Source: Chryseosolibacter sp964393795 (GTDB lineage Bacteria; Bacteroidota; Bacteroidia; Cytophagales; Cyclobacteriaceae). Taken from it: a DNA stretch of 64,000 nt. The DNA lies in contig CAYMWA010000005.1 of the NCBI GenBank assembly GCA_964393795.1, forward strand, positions 6,203 through 70,202, written 5' to 3'. Positions 41,251 through 50,950 of this stretch are shown here, in pieces (position 1 is the stretch's first letter; each line of letters begins with the position of its first letter). A model generated the notes under the pieces. That model worked only from the letters and a program-made list of their open reading frames with translations, was not told where the DNA came from and ran no database searches. A program made the position numbers and the translations under genes.

Positions 41251-44200
41251 ATGAATAAAAACCATCATGCTTACAGGAATACGTCGCTATTTCTTATGAA
41301 AATTACGCTGATTCATGTCTTTCTCACCGCTGTAACCGTTGTTTTTTCCTTTGCGCTCGAAACAAAGGGACAAAGCGTGCTGGATCGTAGGATGAGTATT
41401 GAGATGGAGGATGTCAGATTGAAGGATATCCTGAAGGAGATCGAATCCCAAACCGGCGTAAGTTTTACTTATCGCCCGCGCCTCATCAGGAACAAGACGA
41501 ATGTCACGCTGAAGGGATCGCACGTCCGGTTGGGCGATGTCCTTACCCGGGTGTTTGAGAAGTCGATCGAGTACGAAGTTGTCGGGAAACAAATTATTCT
41601 CAAGGGAAGGCCAATGCCCAGAGCGCTTGCCTCGGTCAGGCCCATGGCGTTCCAGGGTGTTCCGGTATCGGGAGTCATTCAGGATCAATCGGGACAACCT
41701 ATTCCGGGCGTCAATGTCATTGAGAAAGGAACGACCAATGGAACGACGACGGACGCGACCGGCAAGTATTCGTTTATGGTCGTCGACGACAACGCTGTCC
41801 TCGTGTTTTCGTTTATTGGCTACACCACGCAGGAAGTGGCTGTCTCTGGCCGGACGACGGTCGATGTAACGCTGGCACCCGATACCAAGACGCTTGAAGA
41901 AGTCGTGGTCGTCGGCTACGGTCAACAAAAGAAGGTGACTGTTACAGGAGCAGTCGCCTCGGTCAAAGGCGCAGATCTCGCGAAGTCGCCTGCCATGAAT
42001 TTAACCAACTCTATCGCGGGCCGTATGGCCGGCGTGATCGCGGTGAACCGCAGCGGTGAGCCTGGCTACGATGGCTCCGGCATCAGAATACGCGGGTCGA
42101 ACACGCTCGGAAACAATGACGCGCTCATCGTCATCGACGGAATTCCCGCGAGGGCAGGTGGACTCGAACGACTAAATCCCAACGATATCGAAACCATCTC
42201 GGTGCTCAAGGATGCATCTGCCGCCATCTACGGGTCGCGGGCGGCCAATGGTGTCATCCTTGTCACCACTAAACGCGGGACGACTGGGAAACCTGAATTG
42301 TCTTATCAATTCAATCAGGGTTTTGCACAACCGACGGTCATACCCAAACTCGCTAATGCGGCACAGTATGCCGAGATGCTCAATGACTTGAGTGTATACG
42401 AGCTTCCCGTCGATGAATGGGAAGCCGCCACGGCAGCATACAAGACGACCGGTGTATATAAACAAAAGAATGGCCAGGACAGAACGGCGCCGTACAGCCC
42501 GCAAGACATCGAGATGTACAAAGCCGGAACTGATCCATGGAATTATCCAAACACAGACTGGTACGGCGAAACGTTGAAAACGTGGTCGCCCCAGGTGCGC
42601 CATAACCTGCAATTGAGCGGAGGTGGTGAAAGTGTCAAATACCTCTCCTCAATCGGATATCAGAACCAGGATGCGTACTACAAAAATTCGGCTACAGGCT
42701 ATAAGCAGTATGACTTGCGCCTTAACCTCGATGCAAAAGTGAACGATTTCATCGACCTTCAGTTGGGGGTACTGGCGCGTGAAGAATTTCGTTTTTTTCC
42801 CACCCGAGGCGCGGGGGCGATTTTCCGTATGCAGATGCGAGGCAAACCTAATGAACCGGCTTATTGGCCCGATGGACGTCCCGGACCCGATATTGAGAAT
42901 GGCGAGAACCCTGTCGTGATTACCACCAACAAAACAGGATACGATCACGACAAGCGCGATTATGTACAGACCAACGGAACACTGAATATCAAGATTCCCT
43001 GGGTAGAGGGGTTGAAATTTCAAGGGACGGCGGCCGTCGACAAGATGGGACGATTCCTGAAACGGTGGGAGACACCCTGGACTTTGTATGAGATGGGAAG
43101 TGGCTTCGAAGCAGATGGCGTAACGCCGGTTTTGATTGGCACGCAACGCGGGCCCGCGGAGCCCCGACTTCGCCAGGAAAATATCAACCAACTCAATATC
43201 CTGTTAGGAGGTATCTTCACGTACGACCGAAAATTTGGCGCGCATGAACTCACCTTGCTCGCAGGTACCAACCGCGAAACAATTGAAGGTGACAATTTCA
43301 ATGCCTTCCGCCGTTACTACATTTCCACTGCGATCGATCAGATGTTCGCTGGAGGAGACCTCGAAAAAGACAATGGGGGTGGCGCTTTTGAACGCGCGCG
43401 ACTCAACTACTTTGGAAGGGTTGCCTACAATTATCAGGAAAAGTACCTGGCTGAATTTCTGTGGCGCTATGACGGCTCCTACATATTTCCGGAGGCGACG
43501 CGATATGGTTTCTTTCCGGGCGTAATGCTGGGATGGGTAATCTCCGAAGAGAACTTTTTGAAGAATGCGCTCCCCAGCGTCGACTTCCTGAAAATTCGAG
43601 GGTCATGGGGGCAAATGGGTAACGACCAGATCTACTATGACAATTCGCTTCAAGAATATCAGTTTCTCTCCACCTATGGTTTCAGAAGCTACATTATCGA
43701 CTACACCGAGACCAAAACGCTTTATGAAACCCGGGTGCCCAACAATGCCATTACCTGGGAAGTGGCTAACAATGCCAACATTGGCCTTGAAGGGCAATTG
43801 GTAGGCGGAAAAGTATTTTTTGAATTCGACCTCTTCTATAATAAGCGAACCAACATCCTGTGGCGCAAGAATGCTTCCGTGCCTCAAAGTACGGGGCTCT
43901 CTTCATTGCTTCCCGCTGAAAATATCGGCGAAGTGGCCAACAAAGGATTCGACATCAATATTGGCTACAGGGGTTCGGTCGGAGATCTTCAATATAGTGT
44001 CAGCGCGAACGGCGGCTATGCCAAGAATGAAATCTTGTTTTGGGATGAGGCGCCGGGTGCCCCCGACTGGCAACGGTCTACGGGTCGACCGATGAACACG
44101 TTCCTGGTGTATCAGTATGACGGTGTATTCAAGGACCAGGCCGATATCGAGGCGGTTACGGAAGTATACGATTATTCAGCCATCACGCCCAACCTGCGTC

Positions 44201-44748
44201 CGGGCGATATGAAGTATCAGGATGTTAATGGTGACAAAATCATCGACGACCTCGACCGGGTGCGCATGGACTTCAACAACATTCCGCTTTTCCAGGGTGG
44301 CCTGAACCTGAACGCGACGTTCAGAAATTTTGATCTGTCTATTTTATTTCAGGGATCGCTCGGCGCAAGGCAGTATGTGAGTGCCGGCGAATCAGGGAAT
44401 ATCGGCAACTACTTGCTCGATATTTACGAACACAGGTGGACGGTCGAGAATCCCAGCAGTGTGCATCCGCGTATCGCCAATCGAAGTGATCAGTACTACT
44501 CCAATGGCAATACCTATTGGTTCCGTAAAACGGATTATTTGCGCCTCAAGACTCTTGAGCTGGGGTACACCATTCCTGCTTCCCTGACCGAAAAAGCGGG
44601 CTTGAGTAATGTCAGGCTGTATGTGAACGGATTAAATGTCTTTACGATAGACGAATTCGACGTGTACGATCCAGAGGCCGCCAGTTCAACGGGCCAGTAC
44701 TATCCACAGTCAAGGGTACTTAACACAGGTTTGTCAGTTACATTCTAA
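41251..44748 (+). CDS. SusC/RagA-like receptor with STN signalling domain
   Basis: This TonB-linked importer has 1165 residues from the ATG at 41251. That start is chosen over 41182 because the signal-anchor stretch (SLFLMKITLIHVFLTAVTVVFSF) follows closely. An STN domain spans about 45-120 (MSIEMEDVRLKDILKEIESQTGVSF). A carboxypeptidase-regulatory-like domain follows (VSGVIQDQSGQPIPGVNV), then the TonB box VVVVGYGQQKK and the plug (ISVLKDASAAIYGSRAANGVI). The barrel ends in GLSVTF. The STN domain means transcription is controlled through the FecR/sigma pair upstream. Its SusD follows after 19 bases. The nutrient imported is not visible. Confidence 0.95.
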   Translation: MNKNHHAYRNTSLFLMKITLIHVFLTAVTVVFSFALETKGQSVLDRRMSIEMEDVRLKDILKEIESQTGVSFTYRPRLIRNKTNVTLKGSHVRLGDVLTRVFEKSIEYEVVGKQIILKGRPMPRALASVRPMAFQGVPVSGVIQDQSGQPIPGVNVIEKGTTNGTTTDATGKYSFMVVDDNAVLVFSFIGYTTQEVAVSGRTTVDVTLAPDTKTLEEVVVVGYGQQKKVTVTGAVASVKGADLAKSPAMNLTNSIAGRMAGVIAVNRSGEPGYDGSGIRIRGSNTLGNNDALIVIDGIPARAGGLERLNPNDIETISVLKDASAAIYGSRAANGVILVTTKRGTTGKPELSYQFNQGFAQPTVIPKLANAAQYAEMLNDLSVYELPVDEWEAATAAYKTTGVYKQKNGQDRTAPYSPQDIEMYKAGTDPWNYPNTDWYGETLKTWSPQVRHNLQLSGGGESVKYLSSIGYQNQDAYYKNSATGYKQYDLRLNLDAKVNDFIDLQLGVLAREEFRFFPTRGAGAIFRMQMRGKPNEPAYWPDGRPGPDIENGENPVVITTNKTGYDHDKRDYVQTNGTLNIKIPWVEGLKFQGTAAVDKMGRFLKRWETPWTLYEMGSGFEADGVTPVLIGTQRGPAEPRLRQENINQLNILLGGIFTYDRKFGAHELTLLAGTNRETIEGDNFNAFRRYYISTAIDQMFAGGDLEKDNGGGAFERARLNYFGRVAYNYQEKYLAEFLWRYDGSYIFPEATRYGFFPGVMLGWVISEENFLKNALPSVDFLKIRGSWGQMGNDQIYYDNSLQEYQFLSTYGFRSYIIDYTETKTLYETRVPNNAITWEVANNANIGLEGQLVGGKVFFEFDLFYNKRTNILWRKNASVPQSTGLSSLLPAENIGEVANKGFDINIGYRGSVGDLQYSVSANGGYAKNEILFWDEAPGAPDWQRSTGRPMNTFLVYQYDGVFKDQADIEAVTEVYDYSAITPNLRPGDMKYQDVNGDKIIDDLDRVRMDFNNIPLFQGGLNLNATFRNFDLSILFQGSLGARQYVSAGESGNIGNYLLDIYEHRWTVENPSSVHPRIANRSDQYYSNGNTYWFRKTDYLRLKTLELGYTIPASLTEKAGLSNVRLYVNGLNVFTIDEFDVYDPEAASSTGQYYPQSRVLNTGLSVTF

Positions 44749-44767
44749 AGACCAAAGAATCCAAGCT

Positions 44768-46621
44768 ATGAATAATAAGAAATATATACTGTGCGCGCTT
44801 GTTGCCACCATGATGCTGATTAACAGTTGCAATGACGACTTTCTAAATACGCAGCCGCTCGGAGAAGTATCGGAATCAGCGGTATGGACGGATGCCGCAC
44901 TTGCTGAAGCTTATGTAACCGAGATCTACGCGGGTCTGGGCATGGGTGGATTTGACGAGCAGATGCTGGCGTCACTCACGGATGAAGCGATTTTTACACA
45001 CCCCGGCAGGAACATCACAACGGTAACGGAGGCGCGCTCAAGCGCTGCCGACCCGGGATGGATCAATGGCAACCGTAACTGGCCGGACATGTACACGCGT
45101 ATACGGGCCGCGAACCTTGCCATTGAGAAGCTGAGCGAGCCAGCGTTTGAAAATAAGGATGGCATTGTCGACAGACTGCTTGGCGAGGCTACCTTTATGC
45201 GTGCGTATTTTAGTCATCAACTGCTTAGAAATTTCGGCAGCTTTCCAATCGTAGACCGAACCTACGGTTTGGGTGGAGAGGATTACGAAGCGCCGCGAAA
45301 CACCTACGAGGAGTGTGTCAACTTTATCATTGCAGACCTTGACAACGCCGCGACACTGTTGGCTGGAAAGTCAATGGAAGACGGGCGTGCCAGTGAGGCC
45401 GCGGCGCTCGCGTTAAAAGCACGGGTGCTTACTTATGCCGCCAGTGATCTTCACGACATGCCCACGGCCTCGACAAAGTCGAGCCTTATTGCAGAATATG
45501 ACCATAAGGAGTTGTTGGGGTATACATCCGGTGACCGTACCGCGCGCTGGCAGAAAGCAAAAGACGCCGCAGCCGCAGTCCTGGCGATGGAGTCGGGAAA
45601 TCTTCTGAATCTCGCCGCACCTGTTTCTGCGGAAGAAGGTAAGATGAATTATATGAACAATTCCCTTTCGAGAAACGGCGGTGAAAACGAGTTGCTTTTC
45701 GCGCGATACTTCATCAATGCCAAGCAGGAAAACGGTGGCCGCCAGGGGCTTTATAACGGTCCCAATGGTTATAACAATTGGGCCGGTAATTCACCGGTGC
45801 AACTGCTGATCGACGACTACGAAATGATGGATGGCACCCGGTTCGACTGGAACAATCCCGTACAGGCGGCCGCGCCCTATGAAAACCGCGACCCGCGTTT
45901 TGAGGCCTCGATTCTGCACGACGGTTCCCAATGGAAACCGCGATCTTCGGCGAACCAGGCGAGAGACCCGCTTGGTCAGATTCAAACCGGGACTTATGAA
46001 ATCATCAAGGACGGCAATAAAGTGACACACTTTGGACTCGATACGCGCAACAGCCCTATTGAAGATTGGAATGGAAGTTACACCGGATACTATGTCCGCA
46101 AGTTTATCGATCCGGATCCCGCTATTGTGGATCAGAACACGTGGCAGGAAGTCCCCTGGCCGGTGTTGCGCGTTACGGAAGTTGTGTTGAATTATGTAGA
46201 AGCATGCATTGAACTGGAGCAGGACGAAGAAGCGCGTACTTGGCTGAACAAAATACGGTTCCGCGCGGGCATGCCGGCGATCACCGAATCAGGTGATGCA
46301 CTGAGAGAACGATATCGCAATGAGCGCCGGATTGAGATGGCGTACGAAGAGCAACGCTACTATGACGCCCGTCGGTGGATGATCGCTCCTGAAGCGTTCA
46401 GCCGGCAGGCAAACGGTATCAACATCGTAGGTACGTTGAAACCGGGAGAATCGCTGGAGGTCTATCGTTATGATCCCGACATCTATGATTATTCGTATGC
46501 CGTCGTCAATATAGACCCCGGTAAGGAAAATCGCGCATGGGCAGACAAAATGTACTGGATGCCGATCCATCGGGATGAATTAAACAGAAACAGGAACCTG
46601 ATACAAAACCCAGGCTATTAA
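44768..46621 (+). CDS. RagB/SusD-family nutrient-binding lipoprotein
   Basis: This is a SusD-type surface lipoprotein of 617 residues. Lipobox Cys21 (LINSC) is followed by NDDFLNTQPLGEVSESAVW, the standard RagB/SusD start. TPR-like helices (YTRIRAANLAIEKL, LLGEATFMRAYFSHQLLRNFG) and the C-terminal block WLNKIRFRAGMPAI...YRNERRIEMAYEEQRYYDARRW are typical. It forms the lid of the SusC barrel encoded directly upstream. A very strong terminator follows the gene. Confidence 0.95.
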   Translation: MNNKKYILCALVATMMLINSCNDDFLNTQPLGEVSESAVWTDAALAEAYVTEIYAGLGMGGFDEQMLASLTDEAIFTHPGRNITTVTEARSSAADPGWINGNRNWPDMYTRIRAANLAIEKLSEPAFENKDGIVDRLLGEATFMRAYFSHQLLRNFGSFPIVDRTYGLGGEDYEAPRNTYEECVNFIIADLDNAATLLAGKSMEDGRASEAAALALKARVLTYAASDLHDMPTASTKSSLIAEYDHKELLGYTSGDRTARWQKAKDAAAAVLAMESGNLLNLAAPVSAEEGKMNYMNNSLSRNGGENELLFARYFINAKQENGGRQGLYNGPNGYNNWAGNSPVQLLIDDYEMMDGTRFDWNNPVQAAAPYENRDPRFEASILHDGSQWKPRSSANQARDPLGQIQTGTYEIIKDGNKVTHFGLDTRNSPIEDWNGSYTGYYVRKFIDPDPAIVDQNTWQEVPWPVLRVTEVVLNYVEACIELEQDEEARTWLNKIRFRAGMPAITESGDALRERYRNERRIEMAYEEQRYYDARRWMIAPEAFSRQANGINIVGTLKPGESLEVYRYDPDIYDYSYAVVNIDPGKENRAWADKMYWMPIHRDELNRNRNLIQNPGY

Positions 46622-46641
46622 CCACATGTTACTGTTTGTCT

Positions 46642-46682
46642 ATCTATGCCGGCAGCCACTGCCGGCATAGATGTTTTGTTTT
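46642..46682 (+). terminator. Strong rho-independent terminator between SusD and FG-GAP genes
   Basis: A perfect 14-bp stem (ATCTATGCCGGCAG at 46642-46655 with its complement at 46659-46672) has a 3-base CCA loop. GTTTTGTTTT follows. It should end or attenuate the sigma/SusCD transcript before the FG-GAP gene. Confidence 0.9.
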
Positions 46683-46698
46683 ACCAAACCGAACCTTC

Positions 46699-49600
46699 AT
46701 GAGATTATTGTGTCCAATACTCGTACTACTGGCTGCATTTCTCGTGCTCAGCTGTCATACACCTTCGGAGACGCGCGACGCAAACGGACCTGCGGATAGC
46801 GAACCGCTATTCAAGTTGTTATCCCCGGATGTAACGCGGGTGGCGTTCAGCAATACCCTTACCGAGGGGCTCAACACGAACGTGATGATGTACGAGTATT
46901 TCTACAATGGCGGCGGCGTGGCCATCGGCGATGTGAACAATGATGGCCTTGATGATATTTACTTTACGGGCAACATGAGTCCCAACGCCTTGTATCTGAA
47001 TCGGGGCAACATGAAGTTCGAAGACGTCACTGACGCGTCGGGCGTCGCCGGCCGGCCAGGCCCGTGGAAGACCGGTGTCGCTATGGTCGATATCAATGGT
47101 GATGACCTTACGGATATTTATGTATGCTATTCAGGAAACCTCCATCCCGACAAGCGGAAAAACGAGTTGTTCATCAACCTCGGCGTGAATACGCCGGCTG
47201 GCGTTCCCGCCTTTTCGGAGCAAGCGGCACAATATGGGCTCGATGTGTCGTCTGCTACCACCCACGCGGTCTTTTTTGACTACGACAAGGATGGCGATCT
47301 CGACGCCTTTATGCTCAACCACAACATACAGGCGTTGCCAAAACTCAATGCAAAATTGACGAGCGAAATAATGAAGAAGCCCGACCCCATGAGCGGAGTG
47401 CGGCTATTGAGAAATGATGAACGACGATTCGTCGATGTTACGGTCGAATCCGGTCTGAGCGCTAGCGCATTGACGTATGGACTTGGCGCATCCGCCACGG
47501 ATCTCGATGGCGATGGCTGGACGGACATTTATATTTCGAATGATTATTCCGTTCCCGACTATATGTACATCAACAATCGTGATGGTACGTTTACAGACAA
47601 GCTTCAATCACACGTCGGGCACATCGCGCATTTTTCTATGGGAAATGATGTGGCTGATATTAACAACGACGCCTTGCCCGATATTTTTACACTGGACATG
47701 CTTCCCGCCGACAACCGGCGTCAAAAGCTGTTGTTCGCACCCGATAACTACGGCAAGTTCGAACTTGATGTGCGCGTGGGATTCTACTATCAGTACATGC
47801 GAAACATGCTCCAGCTCAACAACGGCAACGGTACCTACAGTGAAGTCGCACAACTTTCCGGCGTGTCGAATACCGATTGGAGTTGGGCCGCCCTGCTCGC
47901 CGATTACGACAACGACGGATGGAAAGACCTGTTTGTAACGAACGGCTACGTCAGGGATTACACGAACATGGACTTCATCAAATACATGGAGTCGCGCACA
48001 CAACAGGGAAAGCGTTTGACACGGGAAGACGTCCTCCAGCTCGTTCATAAAATGCCTGCTTCAGACGTTGTCAACTACCTGTTTAAAAATAATGGTGATC
48101 TTTCGTTCAGCGATGTATCGCACTCGTGGGGCATTGATGTTCCCTCTAACAGCAATGGCGCTGCCTATTCTGATCTGGACAACGACGGCGACCTGGATCT
48201 TGTCGTTAACAATATCAATCGGCCGGCATTCATCTACGAGAATCGTTCCGACAAATTACGGCAACACCATTATCTGAAGATCAAGCTTGAAGGTGCAGGC
48301 AAAAATACAGCCGGCATTGGCGCACAGATCACGTTGTCTGCAGGAGGAGTGCAGCAGCATTTGGAGCAGATGCCCATGCGCGGCTATCAATCGAGCATGT
48401 CGGCCACAATGAACATTGGTTTGGGTGAAAGTACAGAAGTCGAATCCTTAACTATTCGCTGGCTTAGTGGTCGCGTGCAGAACCTTCACCATGTAAAAGT
48501 CGATCAGGTATTGGTTCTGAACGAGCGTGATGCCACGTCAGGTGATGTAGAGACGAAAAGCAACCAGCCCGCTTTTTCAAAGGTAGCGCCCGCCATTGCG
48601 TATTGGCACAAGAACGATGTATCAGAACTTCACCGTATCAATGATTTTAAACGTCAGCCGCTGATGCCCAATGCGGCGTCGTATAATGGTCCTTGCATGG
48701 CAAAGGCCGACGTCAACGGAGACGGACTTGACGATGTGCTGGTTGGCGGCGGATACAACCAGGCGGCCCGGCTTTTTCTTCAGCAAAAGAATGGCGCTTT
48801 GGTGGAACACCATCAGCCGGCGTTCGATGTCGATAAGTTGTCCTATGATACAGATGCCACGTTCGTGGATGTGAATGGCGATCAATTTCCGGATCTCTAC
48901 ATTTGCAGTGGGGGATACCATACGTATCAGCCTTCTGATCCTCTGTTACAGGACCGATTGTACATCAACGATGGCAAGGGCAACTTCGTCAAAAGCATAG
49001 ATGCCTTACCGAAGATGCATACCAGTACAAGCTGCGCACGCGCGGCTGATGTCAACGGTGATGGATTTTTGGATCTGTTTGTCGGTGGACGTATTGTTCC
49101 CGGACGTTACCCGGAAGCGCCTTCCAGCTACTTGCTTATCAATGACGGGTACGGCAATTTTAAAAATATGGCCGAGATGCTGGCTGGCGGTCTGAAGTCT
49201 GCAGGAATGGTGACGGATGCCGCATGGGTCGACCTGAATAAGGATTCGAGAATGGATTTGATTGTTGTAGGCGAGTGGATGCCATTAACGGTGCTTATCA
49301 ACGCGGATGGAAGGCTCGTCAACAGAACGGAAGACTATTTTGAGAAGCCCTATCGGGGATGGTGGAACCGGATTCTGCACGGAGATTTTAACCACGATGG
49401 CAACATCGATATTGTGGTCGGCAATTTTGGCCTGAATACTCAGTGCAAAGTCAGCGATGAGAAGCCTGCTGCCTTGTTCTACAAGGATTTTGACGACAAT
49501 GGCTCGGTCGATCCAATATTCTGCATGTATATCGGTGATGAACGCTTTCCTGTTGCTTCCCGCGATGAATTGCTCGGGCAATTGAGTATGCTGCGCTCAA

Positions 49601-50088
49601 GGTTCACCAGTTATGAAAGCTATGCCGATGCACAGTTGAAGGACATATTTCGACCAGAGGAGTTAGCCGGTGTGCGTGAACTCAATGTCAATTACCTGCA
49701 GACTGCTTATTTCCAGGGCGGAACCGATGGACGATTCCACGAGCAGATAATGCCATGGCAGGTTCAGCAGTCGCCCGTGTATACCATCAATACGCTGGAT
49801 TACGATGGCGACGGAAACGAAGACTTATTGTTGTGTGGTAACATGAACGCTGCGAGACTGCGATTTGGCAAGTACGATGCAAACTACGGCATACTGCTAA
49901 AAGGAGACGGCATGGGAAATTTTGAATACGTTCCCCAGTCGCTGTCCGGATTCAAACTTTTGGGAGATGTCCGTAGCGTGGTCGAAGTGAACAACAGACT
50001 GCTGTTCGGCATCAACAATCAACCTTTGCAGACGTATACGCACAATCCGGTCGTTCAACACAATTTCGTTGCTGCAAGACCGCATTAA
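46699..50088 (+). CDS. FG-GAP/VCBS repeat and UnbV domain lipoprotein (CRTAC1-like)
   Basis: This is a large secreted lipoprotein of 1129 residues (lipobox Cys19, LVLSC). At least twelve calcium-binding-like FG-GAP repeats of the form D.N.DG..D[IL][FY] are visible, for example DVNNDGLDDIYF, DYDKDGDLDAFM, DLDGDGWTDIYI and DYDGDGNEDLLL; they should fold as beta-propellers. Between the two repeat blocks lies an ASPIC/UnbV domain (GAQITLSAGGVQQ, SLTIRWLSGRVQNL). The ATG at 46699 begins the signal peptide and lies just after the terminator. Such genes commonly follow SusCD pairs in Cytophagales; surface binding of glycans or proteins is assumed. The terminator upstream suggests lower or separate expression. 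Confidence 0.9.
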   Translation: MRLLCPILVLLAAFLVLSCHTPSETRDANGPADSEPLFKLLSPDVTRVAFSNTLTEGLNTNVMMYEYFYNGGGVAIGDVNNDGLDDIYFTGNMSPNALYLNRGNMKFEDVTDASGVAGRPGPWKTGVAMVDINGDDLTDIYVCYSGNLHPDKRKNELFINLGVNTPAGVPAFSEQAAQYGLDVSSATTHAVFFDYDKDGDLDAFMLNHNIQALPKLNAKLTSEIMKKPDPMSGVRLLRNDERRFVDVTVESGLSASALTYGLGASATDLDGDGWTDIYISNDYSVPDYMYINNRDGTFTDKLQSHVGHIAHFSMGNDVADINNDALPDIFTLDMLPADNRRQKLLFAPDNYGKFELDVRVGFYYQYMRNMLQLNNGNGTYSEVAQLSGVSNTDWSWAALLADYDNDGWKDLFVTNGYVRDYTNMDFIKYMESRTQQGKRLTREDVLQLVHKMPASDVVNYLFKNNGDLSFSDVSHSWGIDVPSNSNGAAYSDLDNDGDLDLVVNNINRPAFIYENRSDKLRQHHYLKIKLEGAGKNTAGIGAQITLSAGGVQQHLEQMPMRGYQSSMSATMNIGLGESTEVESLTIRWLSGRVQNLHHVKVDQVLVLNERDATSGDVETKSNQPAFSKVAPAIAYWHKNDVSELHRINDFKRQPLMPNAASYNGPCMAKADVNGDGLDDVLVGGGYNQAARLFLQQKNGALVEHHQPAFDVDKLSYDTDATFVDVNGDQFPDLYICSGGYHTYQPSDPLLQDRLYINDGKGNFVKSIDALPKMHTSTSCARAADVNGDGFLDLFVGGRIVPGRYPEAPSSYLLINDGYGNFKNMAEMLAGGLKSAGMVTDAAWVDLNKDSRMDLIVVGEWMPLTVLINADGRLVNRTEDYFEKPYRGWWNRILHGDFNHDGNIDIVVGNFGLNTQCKVSDEKPAALFYKDFDDNGSVDPIFCMYIGDERFPVASRDELLGQLSMLRSRFTSYESYADAQLKDIFRPEELAGVRELNVNYLQTAYFQGGTDGRFHEQIMPWQVQQSPVYTINTLDYDGDGNEDLLLCGNMNAARLRFGKYDANYGILLKGDGMGNFEYVPQSLSGFKLLGDVRSVVEVNNRLLFGINNQPLQTYTHNPVVQHNFVAARPH

Positions 50089-50123
50089 ATTAAACGGCCT
50101 TAACGGTTTATCGTGTCGGGACC

Positions 50124-50154
50124 CCGGTTTGCCGAAGCTCAGTTGACAAACCGG
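50124..50154. terminator. Hairpin between convergent genes
   Basis: CCGGTTTG at 50124-50131 and CAAACCGG at 50147-50154 pair perfectly around a 15-base loop, at the junction of the FG-GAP gene (plus) and the cupin gene (minus). The right arm lies in the last codons of the cupin gene. There is no T-run, so termination is only possible. Confidence 0.35.
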
Positions 50155-50435
50155 ATTTCTGAATCGATTTCCATAATGACGTCGGCTTCAAAGGTCCCAC
50201 TAATGCGTAGGGTGTGCTTCACGCCTCCAGGAATGATCATCGAATCGTGTGTTTTCAACGAATATTGTTCGCCATTCATCGTCAATACCCCTGATCCCTT
50301 ATGGATCATCACGACGGCTTCCATGGTGCTGATGTGCTCGGGCATGCACATCCCGTCATCTCCCGTGACATGCAATACTTTGAACCGTTCGCCTGTGTGT
50401 TTCACGGTCATCTGCGGTGTTTCTATGACTTTCAT
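50139..50435 (-). CDS. Small cupin-domain protein
   Basis: This single-domain cupin of 98 residues (FKVLHVTGDDGMCMPEHIS; EAVVMIHKGSGVLTMNGEQYSLKTHDSMIIPGGVKHTLRI) has the two cupin motifs. Histidines in MPEHIS and VKHTL are likely metal ligands. There is no signal peptide, so it is cytoplasmic. It lies 77 bases downstream of the tyrosine-haem protein gene in the same direction, so the two may form an operon. Function could be a small-molecule dioxygenase or a sensor; this cannot be told. Confidence 0.85.
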   Translation of the reverse strand: MKVIETPQMTVKHTGERFKVLHVTGDDGMCMPEHISTMEAVVMIHKGSGVLTMNGEQYSLKTHDSMIIPGGVKHTLRISGTFEADVIMEIDSEIRFVN

Positions 50436-50512
50436 AGCATGTTTGTTTTAGTTTCTGTTCTGAAATCCGGTTACATAAAGACACCTGTGGCAGCGACCTT
50501 AGACTGACTGCG

Positions 50513-50752
50513 TTACTTCTTCCAGTAGTTGTTCGCTGCCGCAATGGTTTGAAACTCGGTCGCAATTACCTGGGCTGAAGCGATAAGCTGTGCCGTATCA
50601 TTGGCATAGGCCGGACGCAACTTCTTGCGGATTTCCGGATCCGTTTGAATGGCTCCGATGCTTTTGCGCGCCATTTTTATCGCCAGCTCACGTCCTTCCT
50701 GAGGCGTGTCAACGATCAGTGTTTCTAACCAAACATCTTTTGTTTCCATCAT
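50513..50752 (-). CDS. Hexameric tyrosine-coordinated haem protein (HTHP)
   Basis: This 79-residue protein matches the HTHP family (PF11534) over its whole length. The key segments are WLETLIVDTPQEGRELAIKMAR, the middle LRPAYANDTAQLIASAQVIATEFQTIAAANNYWKK and the tyrosine Y49 in RPAY, which is the likely axial haem ligand. Family members form a hexameric ring with six haems and have catalase- and peroxidase-like activity in vitro. There is no signal peptide. The ATG pair at the start leaves the N-terminus uncertain by one residue. A role in peroxide handling is family knowledge; the link to the cupin is inference. Confidence 0.88.
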   Translation of the reverse strand: MMETKDVWLETLIVDTPQEGRELAIKMARKSIGAIQTDPEIRKKLRPAYANDTAQLIASAQVIATEFQTIAAANNYWKK

Positions 50753-50950
50753 GGTTTCGTTTAGGTGCTACATATTTTGATAGTCTCCGTAGCTTTTGGC
50801 AGCCAATCGGATCGCTATCCCTTTGCAGGTGCGCCGAAGTAAACAAATTTCTAAATAAAGGACAAAAATATCCGGTACTATTTGCGCTTTTCCCGGTCGT
50901 CGCCGCAATGCAAGCGGGTGCTCCGTTCGCTATGTAAAAAAATAGCACTG

